NCBI RefSeq assembly: GCF_024323335.1
Contig: NC_066584.1
Location: forward strand, 421,891,319 to 421,955,318
Direction of reading: 5' to 3'
DNA length: 64,000 nt
Source of the DNA: Lathyrus oleraceus
Lineage: Eukaryota; Streptophyta; Magnoliopsida; Fabales; Fabaceae
Shown here piece after piece: positions 23,698-33,887 of this stretch; position 1 is the first letter of the stretch; the number at the start of each line of letters is the position of its first letter. Made by a program: the position numbers and the translations under genes. Below the pieces are notes generated by a model, which was not told the origin of the DNA, ran no database searches, and was given only the letters and a program-made list of their open reading frames with translations.

Positions 23698-25924
23698 AAT
23701 CCACTATGAACCTGTCGATATGAACAACCTCGGCTTTCAGATGATCAAGATGAAGAGTGATTGAATACCAAGAACAGACAAACAATTTACGCTCTGCTGG
23801 GGATTATTATTATACTTTTTGCTTTTCTTGAACCCTAAAACTTTTTGATTTTTTTTTGGACCCCGAAACTTCTTTGATTAATTTTTGCTTTTTCTTGGAC
23901 CCCGAACAATTATTTTCGCGCGTATGATCCCTGATCACCGCATTTGAACCCCGACGCCTTCATATCACTCCTGTTTACCAAACAATGAACCCCGTTCTCC
24001 ACTTGAACACCAGTCGCCTGACGATAACTCACGATCGCCATTGTGAACCCCATTCTCCAGAAAATACCCCGTGTCTCCCTTTCTCCATTTGAACCTCATT
24101 CTCCAGAAAATGCCCATCACTTCCTTCTCTCCATTTGAACCCCGTTCTCCATTTTCTTGTGATAATTCCGCTGGCAACGCCGGAAATAACACCAAAACAC
24201 CACTCTGATGGCGACATATCAGAGGGTACACCTCCTCAACAGGAAGATAATCGTGCACATTTCTTCCTCCGAAGATACCCATAACGACTTTTGTTGGCCT
24301 CGCCAAAGTCTAAGGTCACACATGATCAGAAGACAATCCTGAGGACCTCATCCCGGATATAATCTTCAACTCCAATTTTCATTTGAACCCCGTTCTCCAG
24401 AAAATGCCGCAACACTTCCTTTTCTCCATTCTTCGATTTTCGTGCTGATCGCGTAGCATTCTTTGATCTTTATTTCCATCTCTGCTCGACGTCATGATGC
24501 TAAACTCCGCAGAGTAACATCTTCTCCATCCGGCGAAACCAAATCTCAAACGGTAACCACGGCTTGAGTAACATCTACACCAACCGGCGAAACCAAATCT
24601 CAAACGGTAACCACGGCTTGAGTAACATCTTCACCAACCGGCGAAACCAAATTTCAAACGGTAACCACGGCTTGAGTAACATCTTCACTAACCGGCGAAA
24701 CCAAATCTCAAACGGGAACCACGGCCTGAGACTAGCTTATGCTTGCAATGCCGATGCATGATGATTTTTTCAGCGTAATGCTCCATAACCATGGAAATGC
24801 TACGCAATGAATTATGAAATATGCTATGATCTTCTAAATGATGAAGGCATAAAAAAAACATCCCCCTCAAGGGACTCTACTGGGGAGCTCGAGGCACTCT
24901 GCTGAGGAACTCGATAACACTCCAATCTCCACCCTGCTGGGGAATAGCACTGCTGCTGGGGAAAGGACAACCCTCACCAGGGATGACCTCCACTGAACCT
25001 GATCTGCTTGGGGACTTCGCTGGGGAAGAAACCACCAACGCACTCTGCGGGGAAAACAACAATCTTCTGACTTGTTGAGGATATAACCATCTCAACCCTG
25101 CTAGGGGAAACAACAACCTTCAGGCCTGGCTGCCGAGGAAACACCGATCTCAAACCCGCTGGGGAGATACGGAACCTTTGACATGGAACACCTGTCGACT
25201 CGTCGAACACCGGCATTCACCATCTAACCAAAGTATCAACTTTCTATTTCAGACTTTGAAGAGTCTTCTTGATTAATCCTCAAGGATCGTCGCCATTCTT
25301 TCGCTGTCTTTTCACCATTCTTCAATCCCTTATCCCTGATTAGACTCCACGGGGATCTTTCGTCAAAAAGCTTCACATCACAACCTGCAAGTGAGTGAAA
25401 ATATCTAACAACACCTGCAAAAGAGATCATTAGATAAAAACGTGCCTCAGGCGCGCCAAGATTTCAACACCTAGGTCACTCAACCTTCCGAATAAGGTTT
25501 CAGGCTTTCAATCTTATGAACATGCATTCGAAGGGACCTGTATGTCTCAAAATGCAAATATATTTATCAAAATAAACGGATGTTTTTGCACTCAAAGCGG
25601 TAATGAAAACAAAAACAAAATTATTTGACTGAATATGCATTTTATTGATTGAAAAGGTGGCTCATAACTGAGCAGTACACAGGAAGCAATCCCTGAAAAG
25701 AGGTAATTGCGCACAAAAGGAAAATCTATCCTAATGGTAATGTGGAACCGTGATCTCATCGAGTTCCAACTCGGTTACACACCATATGTCCTCAAGACTC
25801 TCCGTGCTTTCTGCCTTCTGAACAAGACGCTTCCGACCGATCCCTGTCGGGGATTATCCATGTCATCTCCAAAGCACAAACGATCATGCTAGACGCAGTT
25901 GTTCGTTTCAATCCCTCTTTTGCC
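23698..25924 (-). other. Og-C 3' UTR
   Basis: About 2.2 kb of non-coding sequence. It holds degenerate repeats built on GAACCCCGTTCTCCAGAAAATGCC (23990-24420; shown on the plus strand in pieces such as CCCCGTTCTCCAG), a 54-bp tandem array (24512-24727), and many plus-strand CTGCTGGGGA motifs between 23792 and 25170. The latter read TCCCCAGCAG in the element's sense. Open frames at 23965-25430 are repeat artefacts. Confidence 0.75.
24512..24727. repeat. 54-bp tandem repeat, four copies
   Basis: GAGTAACATCTTCACCAACC begins units at 24512, 24566, 24620 and 24674, with a degenerate fifth start at 24728. The unit ends with CGGTAACCACGGCTT. Copies differ at only a few positions, so the expansion is recent. 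Tandem repeats in Ogre 3' UTRs are known seeds of satellite DNA. Confidence 0.9.
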
Positions 25925-26118
25925 TGGACCGCCCTTTCGGGTTTTCAGTCCACCGGGATACCCTTTTTTTCCCAAGCCGCCCTTGTGGGGTTTTCGACTT
26001 GCCGGGTGTATAGTTTTTTTCTTTTTATCCCTAATTTTTGCCCGAACCTTTTTCATTTTTCTTTTTGGTTCGCCGGGATGCCCATTTTTGCCTGGACTAT
26101 TTTATTCTTTTTGTCCAG
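25925..26118 (-). other. Og-C post-integrase array of four stem-loops
   Basis: Plus-strand arm coordinates: 26092-26097/26113-26118 (CTGGAC/GTCCAG), 26043-26048/26067-26072 (CGAACC/GGTTCG), 25973-25978/25996-26001 (CAAG core plus a G-U pair), 25925-25929/25948-25952 (TGGAC/GTCCA around a CCC-GAAA-GGG tip). In the element's sense most are followed by GGCAAAA and separated by short GGGATCCCGG-like linkers. The array lies immediately after the integrase stop. Confidence 0.75.
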
Positions 26119-26126
26119 CGGGTCTC

Positions 26127-29100
26127 TTATACAAAGTATTTTTTAACTGCGTTCGCATTCACAGGGGATGGAAAATCCTCGCCATCCATGGTCGTCAACA
26201 ACAAAGCTCCGCCAGAGAAAACCTTCTTGACCATGAATGGACCTTCATAATTGGGTGTCCACTTTCCCCTACGATCGTTCTGAGGAGGAAGGATCCTTTT
26301 CAATACCATATCCCCTACGTGATATACCCGAGGTCGCACCTTCCGGTCAAAAGAACGCTTCATCCGTTGCTGGTACAACTGCCCAAGACAAATGGCTGCC
26401 AGCCTCTTTTCCTCAATCAAGCCCAACTCTTCATACCGAGTCCTTACCCATTCAGCCTCTTCCAATTTCACGTCCATCAGGACTCTCAACGACGGAATCT
26501 GGACCTCAACCGGTAGCACAGCCTCCATTCCATACACAAGCGAGAAAGGCGTTGCCCCAGTAGAAGTACGCACCGAGGTTCGATACCCATGCAATGCAAA
26601 CGGCAATATCTCGTGCCAATCCTTATAGGTCACGACCATTTTCTGCACAATCTTCTTAATATTCTTATTGGCTTCCTCGACCGCCCCATTCATCTTCGGA
26701 CAATAAGGAGAAGAATTGTGATGCTCGATTTTGAATTCCCGGCACAGTTCTGCCATCATCTTATTGTTGAGGTTAGAACCATTATCAGTAATGATTCTTT
26801 CGGGAACCCCATATCTGCAAATGATGTCTCTTTTGAGGAATCTGGCCACGACCTACTTTGTCACGTTTGCGTAAGAGGCTGCTTCCACCCATTTGGTAAA
26901 GTAATCAATAGCCACTAATATGAACCGGTGCCCATTCGAAGCCGTAGGCTCGATCTTCCCGATCATATCAATGCCCCACATAGCAAACGGCCACGGAGAC
27001 GACATTAAACTCAACGGATTTGGAGGCACGTGCACCTTGTCAGCATAAATCTGGCATTTATGACACTTCCGCACGAAATTGAAACACTGGGCCTCCATTG
27101 TCATCCAATAATATCCAACTCTCAACAGCTTTTTCACCATCGCATTCCCACTGGCATGGGTACCAAACGACCCCTCGTGAACCTCTTTCATCAACTGGCT
27201 TTCCTCTTTGCCATCGACACATCTGAGCAAAACCCAATCGAAATTCCGCTTGTACAGAACCCCATCCTTATTCAGATAGAACACCATGGCCAACCTCCTC
27301 AGAGTCTTTCGGTCCTTCTTGGATGCTCCCTCAGGATACTCCTGGGTTTCCAGATAGCGCTTGATATGGTAATACCACGGCTTCTCATCATCAGGTGCTG
27401 TGTCAACAACAAACACATAAGTCGGTCTATCCAGACGTCCCACCTCAACACTACGGAACTGATTCCACCACCGCACCTTAATCAAGGCAGCCAGAGTAGC
27501 CAAAGCATCTGCTAACAGATTCTCTTCTCTCGGCACATGATGTAATTCCACCTTGGTGAAAAACGTCAACAATCTCCTCGTATAGTCCCGGTATGGAATT
27601 AAATGAGATTGATGCGTATACGATTTTCCGTTAACCTGATTCACAACCAAGGCTGAATCTCCATATATAACAAGGTTCTTGATCCACAAATCAATCGCCT
27701 CTTTAATCCCCAAGATGCAAGCTTCGTATTCAGCCACATTGTTGGTGCATTCAAATGTTAGCCGGGCAGCAAAAGGAATGTGGGATCCTTTCGGCATAAC
27801 CAAAACAGCACCAACTCCACTACCATTCACGTTAACGGCCCCATCAAACATCAGAATCCATTCGGATTCAGGGTCAGGCCCCTCCTCCGGGATTGGTTCC
27901 TCACAATCTTTCGATTTGAGAAACATGATGTCCTCATCAGGGAACTCAAACTTCATCGGTTGATAATCCTCAATGGGTTGCTGGGCGAGGTAATCAGACA
28001 ATACACTTCCCTTGATTGCTTTCTGAGAGGTATATTGGATCTCATATTCGGTTAAAATCATTTGCCATCTTGCAACCCGTCCGGTCAATGCTGGCTTATC
28101 AAAAATATACTTGATTGGATCCATCTTGGAAATCAACAAAGTGGTATGAACCAGCATATACTGTCTTAGTCCGCGAGCAGCCCATACCAAAGCACATCAA
28201 GTTTTCTCGAGTAGTGAATATCTTGTTTCACAGTCGGTAAACTTTTTGCTAAGGTAGTAAATTGCATGCTCTTTTCGACTAGACTCGTTATGCTGCCCCA
28301 ATGCACACCCCATAGACCCCTCGAGGACCGTCAAGTACAGAATTAACGGTCGTCCCTCCACAGGACGCATCAGAATCGGAGGCTCCTGCAAATATTCTTT
28401 TATCTTTTCAAATGCCGTTTGGCAATCATTATTCCACCTGACCGTTTGATCTTTCCTCAACAATTTGAATATGGGTTCACACGTGGCTGTTAGATGAGAT
28501 ATGAACCGTGAAATGTAGTTCAATATACCTAAGAAACCACGAACCTCCTTTTCTGTTCTCGGTTTAGGCATTTCTCGTATTGCTTTTACTTTAGCAGGAT
28601 CAACCTCGATTCCTCTTTCACTCACAATAAACCCCAGCAACTTACCGGACGCACTCCGAAAGTGCACTTATTCGGATTCAACCTCAGTCTAAATTGTCTC
28701 AACCGGTCAAACAACTTGGCCAAATCCACCAGATGCCCCTCTTCTGTTTGGGACTTTGCTATCTTGTCATCAACATAGCATTCGATTTCATGATGAATCA
28801 TATCATGAAACAAAGTCACCATAGCCCTCTGATAGGTAGCACCGGCGTTCTTGAGACCGAATGGCATCACCTTATAACAAAAAGTGCCCCATGGTGTGAT
28901 GAACGTTGTTTTCTCCATATCATCTGGCGACATTTTAATTTGATTATATCCAGAAAAGCCATCCATGAAGGAAAATACCGAGAATCGAGTTGTATTATCT
29001 ACCAACACATCGATGTGAGGTAATGGAAAATCATCTTTCGGGCTAGCTCTGTTCAAATCCAGGTAGTCCACACACATTCTCACCTTCCCATCCTTCTTCG

Positions 29101-29606
29101 GGACCGGCACAATATTCGCGACCCAAGGTGGATAATTAGTAACAGCGAGGAAACCAGCATCCAACTGCTTCTGCACTTCCTCTTTAATTTTCATGGCCAT
29201 CTCAGGTGGAGTTCTGCGCAACTTCTGCTTCATTGGAGGACAATCTGCTCTCAATGGTAACTTGTGCACAACGATATCGGTATCCAACCCTGGCATATCC
29301 TGATAAGACCAGGCGAAGATATCAACATACTCTTTCAACAAGGCTACCATTCTGCTCTTGACATTTATCTCCAAAGCAGCCCCAACTTTCACTACCTTCC
29401 TGACCTCCTCGGTGCCCAGATTCACAATCTCAACTTGCTCCTCGTGCGGCCGAATCACCTTCTCCTCTTGTTTCAACAACCTGGCTAATTCCTCCAGCAG
29501 TTCACAATCTTCTTCGCCTTCTTCTTCGGCATGATAGATCGGATTGTCGAAGTCATATGAGGGTGTAACAGGATTATTATCAATGAGATCCAGAGAAAGA
29601 TCGCAT
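26127..29606 (-). pseudogene. pol: Og-C pol exon 2: RT, RNase H, second RNase H, integrase
   Basis: From the intron acceptor at 29607 the frame encodes an acidic linker, RT (FMDGFSGYNQI and YVDD present), RNase H, archaeal-type second RNase H (MFDGAVN, NVAEYEA, YGDSA motifs), integrase HHCC and DDE core (IDMIG, ITDNGS, AVEEANKN) and the C-terminal end KKYFV, with TAA at 26127-26129. Lesions: a 1-bp deletion near 28650 in RT, TGA at 28197-28199 in RNase H, TAG at 26853-26855 in integrase. Only three lesions in about 3.5 kb, so it is younger or less decayed than Og-A. Confidence 0.92.
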
Positions 29607-29883
29607 CTGCATGAATGTTGATTCATGCATTGCTTTAGAACCGGAGCGAAGCAATTTAAAAGGAAGAAAAATGAAAATAAACATTGCCATTTTTATTTTT
29701 GTTTTTTAAACTGCAAAAATAAATGAAAAACAGGGAACACCGTTTTTAATGAAAAACATCCATTTATTGATGATGCACATTTCGCAAAATGAAACACATG
29801 AGATGGCCCTTACAATGAACCATTACGTTTCGAGCAAAACGTATGGCTTTCATGCAGACAGAATTGAAAAACAGAAATATTAG
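29607..29883 (-). other. Og-C putative intron, donor altered
   Basis: The acceptor side (minus strand CATGCAG ending at 29607) matches Og-A and Og-D. At the homologous donor position the minus strand reads CTAATA instead of GTAA. Phase 2 is kept if the cut is at 29884/29883. Length 277 nt. The only GT just upstream (29892 region) gives the wrong phase. Confidence 0.5.
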
Positions 29884-30278
29884 TCTTCACGTAGAGTGAC
29901 AGTGATGATCTTTTCGGCCTTCCAGTTCTGGATCTCCATCCCTGGTACGCACGGTTTTATCCACGAGTCCAACGCGCAGTCATTGTCGATCTCTTCACCC
30001 ACTGCACAGATGTGATCTGGATCTAGCATTCCAGCACTGGTGAACGTGAATGGCTGACGGCGTCCTTTATTCTGTTCAGACAAGCCTCGGCCCGGCTGAT
30101 AATCAACCCCAAATTTATCCTCCTTCACCTCCTGTTTTCCTTTTGCCCTGACTAAAGCCTCAGCCTTATCCGTCTTTTCGGCGATCGCTTTCTGCCCCAA
30201 GGCGAACCCTTGCCTGGCGCTGATTAACTCACCCATCTTCTCTTTCAGCTCGAGAATGTCAGAGTTGGGTGGATCCAT
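29884..30278 (-). pseudogene. gag-pro: Og-C gag-pro remnant: gag N-terminus joined to protease tail
   Basis: ATG at 30278 begins a 132-codon open frame (stop 29880-29882, in the putative intron). The first 50 residues are a charged helical segment like the N-terminal coiled coil of Ogre gag. The rest corresponds to the linker after the protease: an FGVDYQPGRG-like block and a terminal W-x-ITVT stretch aligning with the end of Og-D gag-pro. The gag core, zinc knuckle and DTG protease are absent, implying a deletion of roughly 2 kb that kept the frame open. The element would need particle proteins from another copy. Confidence 0.75.
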
Positions 30279-30806
30279 TAGTCTGGGTTTGTTGCGTCTG
30301 GCAGGATATCTGAGCGGACGAGCTATGTGCAGAGGAATGATTCAGTGTGTGCGAGCAATGATTCCTGGGTCAATCAATAGGTTAGAAACCGACACCTGAA
30401 AAATAGAAGACAAGTTATTATGATTCATACAAGAATGCAATGTCTATCCATATGAGGAACACTCTGTCTTTCGATCCTGGTTTCATCGAGACAGATAATA
30501 ATATGACAACAACATTCTGACATCAAACATTTGGTTTTGCCATACAAAGCATCGAATTATGATTTAGCAAAGATACCACCCAACCATGTGTGTGCTATGT
30601 GAGTGCATACAGGAAAGAAAATAAAGCTTGAAGATCGATCAATGAATGACAATAACCATTGTATCTCAAAATTGCACTATACGCGCAAGAGTCATACATC
30701 AAGTCTGAAACAAATCAAATTACAAGTCTCCAGAATCAGAAAGAAAATGCAAGCAAGTGAATTCCGTCAACCGGCCTGACGATAATCCACACATAACAAC
30801 AAAAGT

Positions 30807-32543
30807 CTACACTGAAGAAGGTCCCACAGACGGCCCTACATCATCAACCATCCTGGTAAACTTCACGACGAACCTGAGCTCAGTGTTCTCCTGCTGCAGT
30901 CTTCCTATCTCCTTCTGGTGAATCTTCATCTGTCGGAAATAATGATCCCTCTTAGCAAGATAATGATCTCTCTCAGCCATAATCTTCACTTTCTCAGCTT
31001 CCCATTCTGTGGTAAGGATTTTGGCTCTAGCTTCCCTCTGAGTCTTCACAAGGATTTGTCTCCTCTTCTCATCCTCAATGACCTTCAAAGCTCTAGCCAA
31101 CTTCTCCTTGGTGATGTCATGCTCCCTCGTGGATGACTCTAAAGCTTGGCTGATCTTGCCATAATAAGCGGTGTCTATCTCAAAACGCTTCACCACAAGG
31201 GCATGTCTCTTATCCTGGTCTTCTATTTTCCCTTTGATTTCCTGATTAGCCATTTGGATCCTAGCAACACTCATCTCCAGCTCAGTCTTCTCTGCTTGCA
31301 GTTGATCTCTGGCCTTCTTCATCTCAAGGAACTCTTCCATGCTGACAGAAGAACATGGCCCCTCAATCAACGAACACCAAGGATCACCCCCAGGAAATGG
31401 TAGATGCGTGAGCTCAATCCTCTTCCTAAGCCAATCATCAAATGGAGGAAAAGACCTACTATTAACCCTACCAAAAGGAACCTTGCCCTTCCTTTGAATG
31501 TCGCGCCACTCATCAGACACTTGCCTCAACTTTGGCTGATTACCCTCAATCGGGAAGTAGAAAGACTCCTGAATCTCGCGCCCAAGGGGAGGACCCTCCA
31601 CAACAAATCCCATTTGTCTCCTAAGAAGCACCGGATTGTAATTAATGCAACCCTGAACTCCTATAAGAGGCACATTGGGAAGACTCCCACAACTGTAAAT
31701 GAAATCTCGTCCAGCCATACCATTGTGAGTCCAAGCTATGTCCTTGGCTCGCAAACCCATCAACCTGATTGACCATTTGACAGTAGGATCAAGAAAGACA
31801 AAGGCACCTCTGGAAGGCAAATATCCCATGAACCACTTGTATAACAGCTGAGCACAACATCTGATCAATCCACCACGCCGCTTCTCGTTCCGATTATGGA
31901 CCGAGTAATAAACATCCCCAACCAGGGTAGGAATAGGATTCCTCTGAGCAAACAACCGGATGGCATTAATGTCCACAAAGTTCTTCTGATTAGGGAATAG
32001 GATGATTCCATGAATGCTCACAGCAAGCAGAGCACATACAGCCTTCCAATCACCCAAAACAGCATGCTCCTTGGCTTTGGCCTCCAAGAAACTCAAATGA
32101 AAACCAGGTAACTTTCCCTTCTCCTTCAAACCTCCCTTAGTCACTTCGGGGCTCAAATAAAGAGCACGAGAAATCTCACCAACATCAGGTTCTTCCTTAG
32201 TGGCATAGAAAGGAATCTGACCTCTAATCTGAATACCTAGGATACTAGCATAGTCCTCCATCAAAGGTCCCAACAAGTAATCCGAGAACACAAAGCATCT
32301 TAAACCCGGGTCATAAAACTGGAGAAGAGTTTGGATGGAACTTTTATCAGTGTCTGTGAGCCTGAAAACCAACTTCAGAATACCACCATAAATCTCACGG
32401 AACATCCCCACAAGGTCAGGTGTAATCAATGTTATCATATCCTTCAGCACGTCAATCTCTGGATCAAAGAAACTGTAGACAACATCGTCTTTCAAGCCAG
32501 TCCGCATATCTGGAACAAAGAAGTCTCTCAACCAGGATTTCAA
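30807..32543 (-). CDS. Og-C ORF1 protein, function unknown
   Basis: A 578-codon open frame. There is no ATG at 32543 and a stop lies just upstream. The first ATG is at 32507, so the exact start is uncertain. It shares the ORF1 blocks NFVDINAIRLF, PTLVGDVYYSVH, LLYKWFMGYLP and GCINYNP with Og-A and Og-D but is strongly diverged elsewhere. Residues about 385-565 are a long charged coiled coil, much longer than in Og-D. No signal peptide or membrane segment is seen. The frame has no stop or shift, although pol of this element has three. Confidence 0.85.
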   Translation of the reverse strand: MKSWLRDFFVPDMRTGLKDDVVYSFFDPEIDVLKDMITLITPDLVGMFREIYGGILKLVFRLTDTDKSSIQTLLQFYDPGLRCFVFSDYLLGPLMEDYASILGIQIRGQIPFYATKEEPDVGEISRALYLSPEVTKGGLKEKGKLPGFHLSFLEAKAKEHAVLGDWKAVCALLAVSIHGIILFPNQKNFVDINAIRLFAQRNPIPTLVGDVYYSVHNRNEKRRGGLIRCCAQLLYKWFMGYLPSRGAFVFLDPTVKWSIRLMGLRAKDIAWTHNGMAGRDFIYSCGSLPNVPLIGVQGCINYNPVLLRRQMGFVVEGPPLGREIQESFYFPIEGNQPKLRQVSDEWRDIQRKGKVPFGRVNSRSFPPFDDWLRKRIELTHLPFPGGDPWCSLIEGPCSSVSMEEFLEMKKARDQLQAEKTELEMSVARIQMANQEIKGKIEDQDKRHALVVKRFEIDTAYYGKISQALESSTREHDITKEKLARALKVIEDEKRRQILVKTQREARAKILTTEWEAEKVKIMAERDHYLAKRDHYFRQMKIHQKEIGRLQQENTELRFVVKFTRMVDDVGPSVGPSSV

Positions 32544-33880
32544 TCAAGAATGTCCCCTGCATATGGATAAACATGAGTTAGATGCAGATAAATACAAAAT
32601 GGGAATGATGCTGATGCATGAATGCAATGCACTGTGCCATCCTCCAAGTCATCTGGACATCAATTGCACTTGATTCCAGTTTCTGAACTGATCACAAGCA
32701 TCTGAGGGACTGAATAACCATAAATCCAACTTGGGAGGTGTAAGACCCCAATTTTGTCCCTAAGATCCCTCATGGTATCATATCATATCATATCACTGCC
32801 TTAAGGATCATTGTACACCTGGCTTCCTTCCTTGTGGGTGGGTTGTATTTTGAGTGTGATTTTTGATCACCAAGCATGTTTTTCATTTGTATATCATTGC
32901 TTTTCATTTGTTTACTAACCAAAAGTACAAAAATATTGTCATCTAACCTTGTTACTTGCAGATGAAGCAACATTAGGTCAAGCCAGTAAAAGGCAGCCAT
33001 TGAGCAATAGATGGTGGCCATTCTGAAGAATTTGGGCACCATGATCACTCACAAGAGTTCATATGAACCATGACTTCATTTTGAATCAAGATCTCAAGTG
33101 GAAGAGGCTTGAATTTCATCAGAGCATAGCTAGGTCAGCTGAAACCCTAGAAAAGTCAACACAAGTCAACTGTGCATTCAATCATTGGATTTGAAGGTGG
33201 GAGATGGTTAGAGAAGCCTCATTCATGTCCATACAAGTCTCATTTAACATGACAAACATCAACATGGAAGAATTTGAGGTCAGATGAAAAGTTTCCAAAA
33301 ATAGTAAGTGACATATAATTTCAAACTGCCAAAAATGGAAAGGTCTTCTCCTCAAACTTACATCATCAAGAAAGCTTCAAATCAAATTTTGTGCAACATG
33401 AAAGTTGAAGATCTTGCTCTTAACTTTCCAAAAAGTCCAAAAACATGAAATTCTCATGTGTGGTTAAGAAATTATGGATCAATCATTGCCAAGAAATTTT
33501 GAACTTCAAGCTTGCATAACTTTTGCACCAAAAGGCCAAATGGAGTGGTTCTTTTTGGAACATTTCTCTCTTGATCTCTACTATCATAATCATGCATCAC
33601 ATATCATCAATTCTCATTGCAAAATTTTTGGATTTTTCACTTGATTTCATTTGAATTTTTGGAAGGAGAGTATCAATTTGAAAATGGTGCATAGTTTTCA
33701 TTTCCAACCAATTTCATTTGCATCCAAACAGACTTTGAAATGCATTTCCAAGCAGCCACGAGCACTGTTCCATTGGCATATATGCATAAGGGTGTTTTGG
33801 CCAAATTGCATAAACATTTCCATTTCCCTAATCCTTTTGCATTAGCCTAATCATGATTAACCAGCTTCATTAGCAGATGA

Positions 33881-33887
33881 TATATAA
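33881..33887 (+). promoter_or_regulatory. Putative TATA box of the Og-D LTR
   Basis: TATATAA, 1.14 kb into the LTR. The surrounding block (TTCATTAGCAG, AATCATAAC) is conserved with the Og-A LTR. Transcription would start near 33910, giving an R-U5 of about 4 kb. Confidence 0.55.

Larger units (their letters stand above)
18799..32738 (-). mobile_element. Og-C: second Ogre family, 5' end removed by Og-D insertion
   Basis: Minus-strand element: 3' LTR 18799-23684, polypurine tract, 3' UTR, pol exon 2, intron, gag-pro remnant, ORF1, then 195 bp of 5' UTR (32544-32738) up to the Og-D insertion. Its PBS and 5' LTR are not in the window. Proteins are clearly Ogre but diverged from Og-A/Og-D, so it is a separate family. 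Most of gag and the protease are deleted, making it non-autonomous. It sits inside LTR-B. The stretch 30279-30806 between ORF1 and the gag remnant holds no supported gene. Confidence 0.9.

Noticed and set aside
29886..29895. GTGAAG in Og-C as intron donor
   Set aside because: It gives phase 1, while the acceptor side needs phase 2; the homologous position is at 29884/29883.
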